64,000 nucleotides of DNA from Runella aurantiaca (GTDB lineage Bacteria; Bacteroidota; Bacteroidia; Cytophagales; Spirosomataceae), in assembly GCF_003339505.1 (NCBI RefSeq), contig NZ_QPIW01000008.1, forward strand, positions 1-64,000, written 5' to 3'. Shown here one piece after another: positions 36,045 through 44,653 of the stretch. A program made the position numbers and the translations under genes. Each line of letters begins with the position of its first letter. Within the stretch, counting starts at the first letter, position 1. Below the pieces are notes generated by a model that was not told the DNA's origin, did no database searches, and saw only the letters and a program-made list of their open reading frames with translations.

Positions 36045-36872
36045 ATGTCAGAAAAACTTCCTTTTCGCTTTGGTTCAGAGGTGTATACCTGGTTTATGAG
36101 CGGCAATGGCACTACGCACCAGGGGCGCTTGGGCCACATGATTGAAATCATTGCTCAGGCGGGCTTCACGGGGATTCAGCCCATTTTTACGTGGATGGGC
36201 GAGCTAGTTGACCCCGACCGCTTGGAAGCTAAATTGAAAGAACAGGGTATCGAATTGGCTGCCGTAGCCTTGGCGCTGGAATGGAACGGAACTGAAGAAA
36301 CCCACAACGAACGTCTGATTGCCAACAATGCCATCAGTTTGTTGGAGCGTTTTCCGGGAGCAATGCTCAACACTGTCCAAATCCCTACGGGGCGGCATGA
36401 TTTGGAGGCGCGTCGTCGCAGTTTGGTCAATATCGTAAATACGGTTTCGGCCCGAGCCAGAGAGAAAGGTGTGCCTTGTAGTTTTCACCCAAATTCTCCG
36501 CATACCTCTATTATTCGCACCGAAGAAGATTATAAAGTGGTACTGGAGTCGTTGGATACGACCGTGACGGGCTGGACGCCCGACGTGGGCCACATCATCA
36601 ACGGCGGTATGGACCCGCTCGAAAAGATGAAAGAGTATGCATCCTTAATCAATCACGTGCATTACAAAGACTGGGATGGCAATCCTGAATTTGCGTTGAT
36701 GGGCAAAGGAAAAGTGGATTTGTTATCCATTACCCAATGGTTGAAAGATACCAATTACGGCGGTTGGATTATCTGTGAAGACGAGGGCGTTGAGGCGCTG
36801 GAAGATCCCGACTTTGTGACTTTACACGATGGACGTTGGATTCAGAATGAATTAATTCCGGGTTTAAAATAG
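36045..36872 (+). CDS. Sugar phosphate isomerase/epimerase (IolE-like TIM barrel)
   Basis: A 275-residue TIM-barrel protein of the AP-endonuclease-2/xylose-isomerase-like superfamily. Likely metal ligands are in CSFHPNSPHTS, WTPDVGHIINGG, NHVHYKDWDGN and WIICEDEG. The arrangement (F-H-P near the strand end, D-x-G-H, H-x-K-D, E) is like inosose dehydratase and 3-keto-sugar-processing relatives. Cytoplasmic. It lies 38 bases after the ThuA-like gene. Confidence 0.85.
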   Translation: MSEKLPFRFGSEVYTWFMSGNGTTHQGRLGHMIEIIAQAGFTGIQPIFTWMGELVDPDRLEAKLKEQGIELAAVALALEWNGTEETHNERLIANNAISLLERFPGAMLNTVQIPTGRHDLEARRRSLVNIVNTVSARAREKGVPCSFHPNSPHTSIIRTEEDYKVVLESLDTTVTGWTPDVGHIINGGMDPLEKMKEYASLINHVHYKDWDGNPEFALMGKGKVDLLSITQWLKDTNYGGWIICEDEGVEALEDPDFVTLHDGRWIQNELIPGLK

Positions 36873-36882
36873 CCAATTTGTT

Positions 36883-37692
36883 ATGCCTTTTGTTCAGACC
36901 AACGGAATCAATTTTTACTACGCAGAACGCGGCCCAAGTTCGGCCGAGCCGCTTCTGCTCATCATGGGAATCACAGCCCCGGGTGGTGTGTGGGAGCCCC
37001 ATGCGTCGTATTGGCAAAATGATTTTCGGTGCATTATTGGTGATAATCGAGGTGTGGGCCAGTCGGATAAACCGGCGGGACCGTATTCTACGGAGCAGAT
37101 GGCCGATGATTATGCGGGGCTGTTGGATGCCCTTCAACTGGAAAATGTTCGCGTTGTGGGTTGCTCCATGGGGAGCACCATTGCGCAGCAGTTGGCAATT
37201 CGCCACCCTAAAAAAGTGCGCTCGTTGGTGTTGATGTGTCCTTGGGCGCGTTGCGACAATGCCGCCAAAGCGATTTTTCAGCACATGACGCACTGTAAAG
37301 CACGATTTAGGCCCGAAGAATTCAGCTTGTACATTCAACAATTGATTTATTCCAAAGCCTCTTGGGACAACGAGCAAACAGCGGCTGACTTGGAAGCAGG
37401 CCGCAATCAAGCCGCAATCGACCCGTTTCCTCAGCCCCTTCACGGATTGGAAGGACAGGCGGCGGCGTGTATCGCGCACAACGCCTTGGCGGAGCTCCCC
37501 AGCCTAACCCAGCCAGCGCTCATCATTGGGGGCAAGGAAGATATTTTTACGCCCGTATGGATGGCCAACGAAGTGGCGGGTGCCATCCCGAACTCCGATT
37601 TATTTCTGTACGAAAAGGCAGGCCATATTTTTCATTTTGAGCAATTGGAAGACTTTAATCCAAGGGTCAAAAATTGGTTGTTGGCCCACTGA
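36883..37692 (+). CDS. Alpha/beta hydrolase
   Basis: A 269-residue alpha/beta-hydrolase starting MPFVQTNGINFYYAERG. The oxyanion region is LLLIMGITAPGGVWEPH, the nucleophile elbow GCSMGST (Ser about residue 94), the acid probably in IIGGKEDIFTPVW, and the catalytic His in EKAGHIFHFEQ. It resembles 3-oxoadipate enol-lactonase/BPHL-type hydrolases, so it might open a lactone in the sugar pathway (inference). It follows the preceding isomerase gene by ten bases. Confidence 0.9.
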   Translation: MPFVQTNGINFYYAERGPSSAEPLLLIMGITAPGGVWEPHASYWQNDFRCIIGDNRGVGQSDKPAGPYSTEQMADDYAGLLDALQLENVRVVGCSMGSTIAQQLAIRHPKKVRSLVLMCPWARCDNAAKAIFQHMTHCKARFRPEEFSLYIQQLIYSKASWDNEQTAADLEAGRNQAAIDPFPQPLHGLEGQAAACIAHNALAELPSLTQPALIIGGKEDIFTPVWMANEVAGAIPNSDLFLYEKAGHIFHFEQLEDFNPRVKNWLLAH

Positions 37693-37796
37693 TGGGATAA
37701 ATAAAAGCATAATTTTTAAGCAAAAAATACATTAAAAATAGGTTTTAAGGGGCTTTTGCCTTTTTTGACCGACGATGTGACTGACAATTGATTTTT

Positions 37797-38837
37797 ATGG
37801 ACGGTAAAGAAATAACAACTCAGCCCTGGACGAATAAACTATCGAATGCGGCACAATTGGGAGGGATTGAGACGTCCATCATCGACAATGGTCTGGGTAG
37901 AGGAACGCGCATTGCGTGGATAAATACGGGTACGGGACTGCGCTACAAAGTCGTTATTGACCGCGCCATGGACATCGCTGATGCATTCTATAATCAGCAT
38001 AGTTTGGCGTGGTTGAGTCATGCAGGGGTCATGCCACCGCAACCCTTTTCAGGCAAGGGAATTGACTGGATTCGAACCTTTGGCGGTGGATTGATAACAA
38101 CCTGTGGGCTGTCGCACGTGGGTGGGCCTGAGTCGGATGAATACGGTGAACGAGGATTACACGGCTTGGTGAGCAACATTCCCGCCGAAATAGAGTCCAT
38201 CATCCAGCCCGACCCAGTGGCGGGCAAAATGGAGATGAGTATTACGGGAATTATCAAGCAAACGCAGGTCTTTGGGCCTATTTTGGAACTACGGAGAACC
38301 ATTTCGGGAACCCTCGGCGAAGCGAAAATTCGCATCCATGATGAAGTGATAAACCGAGCCAATACCACCACCCCGCACATGATGCTGTACCATTGTAATT
38401 TGGGCTGGCCACTGGTAGACGAAGGTGCCGAAATTGTATGGGAAGGCGCATGGCAATCTCGCGATGGTAACCCCAATAATCCGATTTTCAGAGAAGGAAA
38501 TGATTTCAAAACCTGCCCTGCCCCACTGGAAACGCACAATGGAGGCGGAGAAGAAGCCGCCTTTATTGACATTGACGCCGATGCTGAGGGTAGGTGCCAT
38601 TGTGGAATACGTAACGCTGCCCTAGGCATTGAATTAGGGATACGTTTTCAGAAAAATCAACTGCCTTGGATGACCAATTGGCAACATTGGGGCAAAGGCG
38701 AATACGTGACGGGTATCGAGCCGGGCACCAACCCGCCCATCGGACAGGCAACGGCCAGAGCACAAAATACGCTCATTCAGTTGGCTCCCGGCGAACGCCG
38801 CACGTATGATTTGGAAATAGAGGTTTTGAGATTATAA
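37797..38837 (+). CDS. DUF4432 family protein, aldose-epimerase-like
   Basis: A 346-residue protein of the galactose-mutarotase-like superfamily, DUF4432. Markers are TSIIDNGLGRGTRIAWINTGTGLRYKVVIDRAMDIADAFYN, GGLITTCGLSHVGGPE, RGLHGLVSNIPAE, MLYHCNLGWPLVDEGAEIV and WQHWGKGEYVTGIEPGTNPP. It may bind or epimerise a sugar; no catalytic role is established for the family. The ATG at 37797 is preferred over TTG 37788. The 104-bp gap before it could hold an internal promoter, but none was recognised. Confidence 0.87.
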   Translation: MDGKEITTQPWTNKLSNAAQLGGIETSIIDNGLGRGTRIAWINTGTGLRYKVVIDRAMDIADAFYNQHSLAWLSHAGVMPPQPFSGKGIDWIRTFGGGLITTCGLSHVGGPESDEYGERGLHGLVSNIPAEIESIIQPDPVAGKMEMSITGIIKQTQVFGPILELRRTISGTLGEAKIRIHDEVINRANTTTPHMMLYHCNLGWPLVDEGAEIVWEGAWQSRDGNPNNPIFREGNDFKTCPAPLETHNGGGEEAAFIDIDADAEGRCHCGIRNAALGIELGIRFQKNQLPWMTNWQHWGKGEYVTGIEPGTNPPIGQATARAQNTLIQLAPGERRTYDLEIEVLRL

Positions 38838-38910
38838 CCTGTCCCTGCAAATAAAATAATAACGAACAACAATCAACTATTAAATTGTGCACGAGCACTT
38901 TATACAGAAA

Positions 38911-40125
38911 ATGGCAAATGTAAGTTTAGCAGCAAAAGCCTTAGAACAAGGAAAAGGGGTTTTACGCTTAGCCCCTACATGGGTACCACGCTCATTTTGC
39001 GTACCCGGACGAAGAATCAAATTACACCCTGACGATTATTACGTGTTGGGTGGCGTGCGCGGCGGTATCGACGAGCGTTGGCTGTCGTCAACCACGCCGG
39101 CTAAAAACGGTCCGTTGACGGGCGAGCACGAAGGCTTGAGCAAAGTGGTTTTTCAGGATGGAGATACAACCGAACAACTATTACTAAAAGATGTTATCGA
39201 CGAGCTGAAAGGCGAAATCATCGGTGACCGCCTGTGGGATGAGTACAAAAGCTGGCCGATGTATTCTAAATTTTTTGATAACATGGGGCCCCTGCCTCAC
39301 CACATTCACCATAACGACGAAAAGGCGGCTTTGGTAGGGCAAAATGGAAAACCCGAAGCCTATTATTTCCCTCCCCAACTCAACAACCACGGTGGTGATT
39401 TCCCCTATACCTTCTTCGGAATTACTCCGGGTACAACCAAAGAACAAATCAAGCAATGCTTGATGGACTTCAACAAAGGTGACAACAAAATTACCAATTT
39501 TTCGTCAGCTTATAAATTAGAACCAGGCACAGGCTGGGACGTGCCCCCAGGTATTTTGCACGCTCCAGGTAGCTTGTGCACCTACGAGCCACAAAAAGCA
39601 TCCGATATTTTTGCAATGTATCAAAGCCTTGTCAATGAGGCAATTGTGCCAGAAGAATTACTTTGGAATGGCACGCCACAAGACAAGATAGGTGATTATG
39701 ACGAGTTGGTTTCGGTGATTGACTGGGAAGCCAATGTTGATCCCAATTTTGCCGCCAACCACTTTATGATGCCTAAGCCCGTACGGCCGTTGGAAGATAT
39801 GCAAGCCCAAGGATACGTAGAAAACTGGATTTGTTATAAATCCACCGCATACAGTGCCAAAGAACTCACCGTCATGCCCGGCGCCACCGTGACCATCAAA
39901 GACGCGGCCGCGTATGGCATCATTGTGATGCAAGGCCACGGTAAATTTGGCGTGTGGGACATCGAAACTCCGGCGTTGATTCGGTACGGACAATTGACCA
40001 ACGATGAGTTCTTTGTGAGCGAAGCGGCGGCCAAAGAAGGGGTTGTTATCAGCAATCCATCGGCTACCGACCCAATCGTGATTCTGAAACACTTCGGTCC
40101 CAACAATCCTGATTTGGTACTTTAA
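38911..40125 (+). CDS. Cupin-type mannose-6-phosphate isomerase-like protein
   Basis: A 404-residue protein with two cupin halves. The first holds the zinc-site-like PLPHHIHHNDEKAALVGQNGKPEAYYFP, GWDVPPGILHAPGSLCTYEPQ follows, and the second cupin spans ELTVMPGATVTIKDAAAYGIIVMQGHGKFG. It resembles class I ManA-type isomerases, but the usual ManA sequence order is only loosely kept, so a different sugar may be isomerised. I use ATG 38911 rather than GTG 38887. It belongs to the 33-42 kb cluster, and a hairpin repeat follows at 40135. Confidence 0.8.
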   Translation: MANVSLAAKALEQGKGVLRLAPTWVPRSFCVPGRRIKLHPDDYYVLGGVRGGIDERWLSSTTPAKNGPLTGEHEGLSKVVFQDGDTTEQLLLKDVIDELKGEIIGDRLWDEYKSWPMYSKFFDNMGPLPHHIHHNDEKAALVGQNGKPEAYYFPPQLNNHGGDFPYTFFGITPGTTKEQIKQCLMDFNKGDNKITNFSSAYKLEPGTGWDVPPGILHAPGSLCTYEPQKASDIFAMYQSLVNEAIVPEELLWNGTPQDKIGDYDELVSVIDWEANVDPNFAANHFMMPKPVRPLEDMQAQGYVENWICYKSTAYSAKELTVMPGATVTIKDAAAYGIIVMQGHGKFGVWDIETPALIRYGQLTNDEFFVSEAAAKEGVVISNPSATDPIVILKHFGPNNPDLVL

Positions 40126-40134
40126 TACAAACCT

Positions 40135-40175
40135 AACCTCAGCAAGGTTTTGAGCCTCCAAACCTTGCCGAGGTT
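40135..40175. repeat. Hairpin repeat inside the sugar cluster
   Basis: AACCTCAGCAAGGTTT (40135-40150) pairs with 40160-40175 with one mismatch around a 9-nt loop. No T-run follows, so it is more likely a dispersed palindromic element or mRNA-stability hairpin than a terminator. Confidence 0.75.
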
Positions 40176-40226
40176 GACAGATATTCAGATAACACTTAAC
40201 TATTAACCTTTAATACTTTTATCAAC

Positions 40227-41261
40227 ATGCCCGAAAATAATTATCCTAAACTCCACAATGCCACTTGGCCGGGTATTGTCGGAAAAGGCCCCGATTCAGA
40301 ACCGCCGATTGCACTTGATACCATGCTGGAAATGACCGCTGCGGCGGAAGTGGGCGGCGTTAAATTTGACGGAGTTGACCTTGGACTTTTTGATCCTCAT
40401 TACGACCTTGATATTTCGGACGATGGCATCAAACGGTTGGCCGATAAAGTAGCTGGACACGGCCTCGAAATCGGTAGTTTGGTGGCTCCTATTTGGGGTG
40501 GCCCCGCCATGGGGAGCAAAGAACAACGTGCCGAATTTGTAGAAATGGTGCGTAAAAGCTGTCATATCGGCCAAAAACTGCGCGAAATGGGCATTCGTCC
40601 CAACGGTATTGTGCGGATTGACTCGGCAAGCGGTACACACGCGTGGGCAGCTGACCCCGTTGGCAACTCCAAATTAATCGTCGAAACCTTTCAGGAAGCC
40701 TGTGATGTAGCCGCAGAATACGGCGAAAGACTCGCGGCTGAAGGTGAAATCTGCTGGGGCGGAATGCACAGCTGGAAATACATGCTCGAAACCCTCGAAG
40801 CCGTAGACCGCCCGAATATGGGCTTCCAAGCAGATATGTCGCACACTACGTTGTATCTGTTGGGCTACAATGCCCCCGAACACCGCATCCTTCCCGAAGA
40901 TTTTCAGTGGGGCGACCGCGAAACGTTCTTAGACGGATTGAAGAAATTGACCGCAGCGCTTCGTCCTTGGACGATTGATTTCCACGTTGCTCAAAACGAC
41001 GGAACCGTTCACGGAACAGGCTCACACGATAAAACGGGTCGCCACTGCTTGGCCACTGACCCCAACGGAAAGCTGGACGTAGTGCATGACGCAGGACTTT
41101 GGCTGCGCGACGAAAGCGGTGAACTCACCAAGGCCTTCAAGCACATTTGCTGGGATGGCTGTATGTTTGCCAACGAGGTGATGACCAAGCAACAAACTTG
41201 GAATGACATTCTGGCTACGATGATCAATGTGCGTAAGGCACACGGCTGGTACGAAGCATAA
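40227..41261 (+). CDS. TIM-barrel sugar isomerase/epimerase family protein
   Basis: A 344-residue xylose-isomerase-like barrel, longer than the other two barrels in the cluster. Candidate metal-site segments are [61 protein letters not shown] and the C-terminal [14 protein letters not shown]. Substrate unknown. Being placed between the ManA-like cupin and the Gfo/Idh oxidoreductase suggests it works on the same sugar. Hairpin repeats lie on both sides (40135-40175 and 41271-41303). Confidence 0.85.
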   Translation: MPENNYPKLHNATWPGIVGKGPDSEPPIALDTMLEMTAAAEVGGVKFDGVDLGLFDPHYDLDISDDGIKRLADKVAGHGLEIGSLVAPIWGGPAMGSKEQRAEFVEMVRKSCHIGQKLREMGIRPNGIVRIDSASGTHAWAADPVGNSKLIVETFQEACDVAAEYGERLAAEGEICWGGMHSWKYMLETLEAVDRPNMGFQADMSHTTLYLLGYNAPEHRILPEDFQWGDRETFLDGLKKLTAALRPWTIDFHVAQNDGTVHGTGSHDKTGRHCLATDPNGKLDVVHDAGLWLRDESGELTKAFKHICWDGCMFANEVMTKQQTWNDILATMINVRKAHGWYEA

Positions 41262-41270
41262 AAGATTTAC

Positions 41271-41303
41271 AGACTTGGAAAGTTTTTGAAACTTTCCAAG
41301 TCT
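41271..41303. repeat. Perfect 15-bp hairpin repeat
   Basis: AGACTTGGAAAGTTT (41271-41285) and its exact complement (41289-41303) form a stem with a 3-nt loop, ten bases after the isomerase stop. It resembles dispersed palindromes common in Cytophagales. Without a T-tract it probably does not stop transcription into the next gene. Confidence 0.85.
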
Positions 41304-41355
41304 TCTTTCGAAACGTAGCTTTGTAATTTGTTAACCCTTAACAATTTAAAGAAAA

Positions 41356-42516
41356 ATGGCACAAAAAAAACAAATACGCATTGGATTGGTAGGAACGGGT
41401 TTGATGGGCCGTACTCACTCCAACGGATATAACCGCATTGGCAATTTTTTCCCTGAATTAGAATATCATCCTGTATTGAAGGCCGTTTGCTCACGCAATG
41501 CCGAAAAAGTACAGGCATTTGCCGAGCAGTGGGGCTTCGAATCTTACGAAACGGATTGGAAAGCACTCGTGGCCCGTGATGATATTGACGCCATCGACAT
41601 CTGTACGCCCAACGACAGCCACGCCGAAATCGCCTTGGCCGCTGCCGCTGCGGGTAAGATGATTCTGTGCGAAAAACCACTGGCGCGCACGCTGGCCGAA
41701 GGCGAAACGATGGTGGAAGCCGCCGAAAAAGCGGGCGTGAAAACCACCGTTTGGTACAACTACCGTCGCATACCCGCCGTGACGTTGGCGAAGCAAATCG
41801 TGGATTCGGGTAAGCTGGGCAAGATATTTCACTACCGCGCCAACTTCCTCCAAGACTGGACCATCAACGCCGACCTGCCGCAGGGCGGAACGGGCCTGTG
41901 GCGCATGGATGTGGATTCGGCGGGTTCGGGTGTAACGGGCGACTTATTGGCGCACTGTATTGATACAGCCATGTGGCTTAATGGTGCCATCACCGACGTA
42001 TCGGCCATGACCGAGACCTTCGTAAAAGAGCGTATGCACCAATTGACGGGTAAAGTGCAGCCCGTGGGTATCGACGATGCCTGCCTTTTCCATTGCCATT
42101 TTGCCAACGGTTCCCTGGGCCTTTTTGAGTCTACGCGCTATGCTCGTGGCCACAAAGCCCTTTATACCTTTGAAATCAACGGCGAGCACGCTTCGATTCG
42201 CTGGGATTTGCACGACCTGAACCGCCTCGAGTATTTTGACCATAGCGATGAATCCATCGTACGCGGCTGGCGTTCCATCCATGTAACCGACGGCGACCAA
42301 CCGTACATGAACCGTTGGTGGATTCCGGGTTGCGGCATCGGCTACGAGCACAGCTTTATCCATCAGGTGGCAGATTTCCTCAAAAGCCTCGAAACCGGCG
42401 AGCCTTGCGGCCCCACGTTCAGAGACGCGCTCCAAACCCAAAAAGTATGTGAAGCCGTTATTGATTCAGCCAATTCACGAAGCTGGAAAGATACCGGTGC
42501 GGAAGCGATTGGATAA
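41356..42516 (+). CDS. Gfo/Idh/MocA family oxidoreductase
   Basis: A 386-residue NAD(P)-dependent sugar oxidoreductase. The Rossmann motif is [20 protein letters not shown]; the segment [38 protein letters not shown] contains the family lysine of the EKP motif; the C-terminal domain has [19 protein letters not shown] with a likely catalytic His. No Tat or Sec signal, so cytoplasmic. Members oxidise sugars to keto forms or reduce them. As last gene of the cluster, before a strong terminator, it would supply the redox step of the proposed keto-sugar route. Confidence 0.93.
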   Translation: MAQKKQIRIGLVGTGLMGRTHSNGYNRIGNFFPELEYHPVLKAVCSRNAEKVQAFAEQWGFESYETDWKALVARDDIDAIDICTPNDSHAEIALAAAAAGKMILCEKPLARTLAEGETMVEAAEKAGVKTTVWYNYRRIPAVTLAKQIVDSGKLGKIFHYRANFLQDWTINADLPQGGTGLWRMDVDSAGSGVTGDLLAHCIDTAMWLNGAITDVSAMTETFVKERMHQLTGKVQPVGIDDACLFHCHFANGSLGLFESTRYARGHKALYTFEINGEHASIRWDLHDLNRLEYFDHSDESIVRGWRSIHVTDGDQPYMNRWWIPGCGIGYEHSFIHQVADFLKSLETGEPCGPTFRDALQTQKVCEAVIDSANSRSWKDTGAEAIG

Positions 42517-42540
42517 TTTTCATTGCCTTTTTATACACGA

Positions 42541-42568
42541 AGCGCGGGGCATTGCCTCGCGCTTTTTT
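42541..42568 (+). terminator. Terminator of the sugar-catabolic cluster
   Basis: AGCGCGGGGC pairs with GCCTCGCGCT around ATT and is followed by TTTTT. It lies 24 bases after the Gfo/Idh stop. Confidence 0.85.
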
Positions 42569-42649
42569 GCTTTATTTATGCAATTGACAAGTTTTTTGGG
42601 AGCATGATTAAAAATGTACAAATTAGACTTGTTGTAATGGTGATTATTA

Positions 42650-42975
42650 GCTCGTTAGAACGGTAAAAGTTCTACAGACCTGCACAGATACCAATCGCTG
42701 ATTCATACAAAAGTACTTTGTGGGTTCCGAAACCTCAATAGCATGTTCATCGTAGATCCGTTCCGAGGATTTTTTGCGATTAGCGTCCTTCTTCCATTCA
42801 GTCAACTTACCTTTTACAGGCTTCTTTTCAGGTATGTTAACTTTCAGCCAATCATAGCCATTTATACCTTGGCCTTAATCAACCCTTATCTGTAAATCGT
42901 TAAACCAAGGCTTATCAGCTGGATGGGTGTAATCATGCAACTTTCCTACCCAGTATTTACTCAAAAAATGAATGT
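42650..42975 (-). pseudogene. Decayed IS5-like (DDE) transposase fragment
   Basis: On the minus strand the frame reads SKYWVGKLHDYTHPADKPW, then RVD-stop-GQGI, then VNIPEKKPVKGKLTEWKKD and SSERIYDEHAI. This matches the pattern of IS5-family DDE transposases (GxxHDxx, DxGxQGx, IPxKKPxxxxLT, xSxxRVxVEHAI). A TTA-to-TAA change gives the stop at 42875-42877. After EHAI a frameshift is needed to reach ICAGL-stop-NFYR, the equivalent of the CAGLHNF end. The 5' part is missing, cut where the neighbouring IS begins at 42976. Confidence 0.7.
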
Positions 42976-43009
42976 AGGATCAAGACCAAAAGTTGTGGAG
43001 CAACTTGGA

Positions 43010-44002
43010 TTAAGCATATAATTGGGTTAGCCGATACAGGAAGAATTCTACGTTTCTTACTCCTCTAACCTGTGCCCGAAAGGCTTTGATTTTGGCGTTG
43101 AAGGATTCGGCGGAAGCGTTAGTACTTCTATTATCAAAGTAATTAAGAATCGTCTCATAATGATTTTGGATGGACCTCGCCACCGTGTTGAAGGCTTTAA
43201 ATCCTGACTGACGTACTTTCTCATGCCACTTGGCCAGTCGGGCCAATCCATACAGTTTATCGTTGGTATTCTCGAAAATATGGCTCAAAGCCATCGTTAA
43301 CTCATAGGCTTTTTTCAAGTCAGGATAGCGCTCAAAAAGCAATTCGGCCCTTTGTTTTTGATTTTCTGTCCAATCCTTGGACTTCTTATAAAGTACGTAC
43401 CGACTGCGAGCAAGCAGTTGTCTAATCGTATCTCCATTGGTCAGTACTTCTGGCTGATAGTCTGTTTGTGTGATTTTAGCTTGCTCTAAGGCCTCATTTT
43501 CAGCCTCTATTGCCTGCCATCGGTGTTGGATACGAAGTTCTTGCAGGGCATCCATCGCCAGTTTTTGAACATGAAAGCGGTCTGTGACTCTGGCCGCTTT
43601 AGGAAAACACCGTTTGGCAATCAGTTCCATATTACCCGCCATATCCAACGTTATCTCTTTTACTTTTTTGCGCTGACTTTCAGGGATTTTCCGAAGAATT
43701 TCAATAACTGTTTCCGCTTTGGTTCCTGCCACGGCAGCTACTATACTGCCTTTCCCACCCTTAGCGGCCTTATTAGTCAGAATCGTATAAAGCTCTCCAT
43801 GCGATAGGCTTGTCTCATCAATGGATAAATGGCTACCCAAATTTTGAGGGTGTAGAAGCCATTGTTTGGCATGGAACTTTTGATCCCATTGCTTAAACCC
43901 ACTTTGAAAATCTCTGTACTGACGCAATAAATTTTTACCGTTGACTCCGTAAAAACGCCCAATGGTTTGCGTATCATTCGGTGTCGTATCGATAAATCTG
44001 TT
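43010..44002 (-). CDS. ISL3-family transposase, catalytic part (frame B)
   Basis: The frame is open from 44002 to the stop at 43010-43012, which lies next to the IS end. It encodes TQTIGRFYGVNGKNLLRQYRDF, then the DDE_Tnp_ISL3 core: LSIDETSLSHGELYTIL (first Asp), EITLDMAGNMELIAKRCFPKAARVTDRFHVQKL (second Asp) and STNASAESFNAKIKAF (final Glu). It lies in the +1 frame relative to the upstream ORF and has no ATG near its beginning; the first alternative start is TTG at 43927. Expression as a fusion by +1 shifting or transcript slippage at T6A4 (44001-44010) is likely. Confidence 0.8.
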   Translation of the reverse strand, partial: NRFIDTTPNDTQTIGRFYGVNGKNLLRQYRDFQSGFKQWDQKFHAKQWLLHPQNLGSHLSIDETSLSHGELYTILTNKAAKGGKGSIVAAVAGTKAETVIEILRKIPESQRKKVKEITLDMAGNMELIAKRCFPKAARVTDRFHVQKLAMDALQELRIQHRWQAIEAENEALEQAKITQTDYQPEVLTNGDTIRQLLARSRYVLYKKSKDWTENQKQRAELLFERYPDLKKAYELTMALSHIFENTNDKLYGLARLAKWHEKVRQSGFKAFNTVARSIQNHYETILNYFDNRSTNASAESFNAKIKAFRAQVRGVRNVEFFLYRLTQLYA

Positions 44003-44336
44003 TTAAAAAAGCCGCGAACTCACCAGTCATTCGCGTCCCTTTCCCTACCTGTGTCCAGTCCCGTTGTTCTACTTTTCCTGTAGTAGTATTCAGCCAACGG
44101 CGGCGCTTTATATGAAGAAATACGCGTTTATCTCGAATGGGAAAGTCTTGAATGGTAATCTCAGGCAGAAAACCTTTCGATAATAAGTTCTTCCCGGATA
44201 GCTCTGATTCTTCATAATTCTTCTCTTGGAGATAAATATGAAGCACATTCGATACAGGTGCAACTTTGAGTAATTCGTAGTAGGATAAGATAAAATCAGG
44301 TAAGAGGTACTCTACTAAAGGCAGAAAACTTTCCAA
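43974..44336 (-). CDS. ISAon1-like transposase N-terminal region protein (frame A)
   Basis: A 120-residue frame starting at TTG 44334-44336 (LESFLPLVEYLLPDFIL). It contains LHIYLQEKNYEES, HIKRRRWLNTTTGKVEQRDWTQVGKGTRMTGEFAAFLKQIYRYDTE and then TGA. This is the N-terminal, DNA-binding half of a transposase whose catalytic half lies in the next frame; the frames overlap by 29 bases. Fused length (about 440 residues) agrees with single-frame ISL3 transposases. Confidence 0.75.
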   Translation of the reverse strand: MESFLPLVEYLLPDFILSYYELLKVAPVSNVLHIYLQEKNYEESELSGKNLLSKGFLPEITIQDFPIRDKRVFLHIKRRRWLNTTTGKVEQRDWTQVGKGTRMTGEFAAFLKQIYRYDTE

Positions 44337-44434
44337 AACAGATAGGGTTGATTAAAACACAAACCTAAAAAAATCCAACGCTCTCCACAAATTTTGGAAT
44401 TGATCCTGTTTCAGTATAGTTTCAGTGAACAATC

Positions 44435-44480
44435 AAAAAAGGCTTGCAAGTATCTGTTAAACAGTAACTTACAAGCCTTT
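44435..44480 (-). terminator. tRNA-Leu terminator
   Basis: On the minus strand AAAGGCTTGTAAGT pairs with ACTTGCAAGCCTTT and is followed by TTTTTG. It starts six bases after the tRNA 3' end. Confidence 0.9.
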
Positions 44481-44485
44481 AAGAG

Positions 44486-44569
44486 TACCCAGGGCCGGAG
44501 TCGAACCGGCACGGGTGTGACCCCATTGGTGTTTGAGACCAACGCGTCTACCGATTCCGCCACCTGGGC
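44486..44569 (-). tRNA. tRNA-Leu (anticodon CAA)
   Basis: An 84-nt class II tRNA. The acceptor is GCCCAGG with CCTGGGT plus discriminator A, the D-arm region GCGGAATCGGTAGACGC, the anticodon stem TTGGT/ACCAA with loop CTCAAAC giving CAA, a long variable arm and the T-arm CCGGTTCGACTCCGG. CCA is not encoded. The end base pair is G-U. An ISL3-type element has inserted just beyond its terminator. Confidence 0.95.
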
Positions 44570-44653
44570 ATCTGATTGGAAACGGGACTGCAAAAGTAGC
44601 GTCTACAGATTAATATGCAAGTTTTTGGGTGATTTTTTTTGATAAAAATATCG

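Larger units (their letters stand above)
42976..44407 (-). mobile_element. ISL3-type insertion sequence (ISAon1-like)
   Basis: A 1432-bp element bounded by 25-bp terminal inverted repeats (42976-43000 and 44383-44407, 22 of 25 matching; AGGATCAA..CCAAAA.TTGTGGAG). It carries two overlapping transposase frames on the minus strand. No clear target-site duplication could be found at the ends. It sits between a decayed IS5-like fragment and the terminator of tRNA-Leu. Confidence 0.8.

Noticed and set aside
36769-37479. 236-residue minus-strand ORF
   Set aside because: Lies antisense to the TIM-barrel and alpha/beta hydrolase genes, both with clear family motifs; it shows none itself.
42960-44420. 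Target-site duplication of the ISL3-type element
   Set aside because: The flanks (ending GAATGT and beginning GTTTCAG on the plus strand) share no convincing direct repeat of the expected length.
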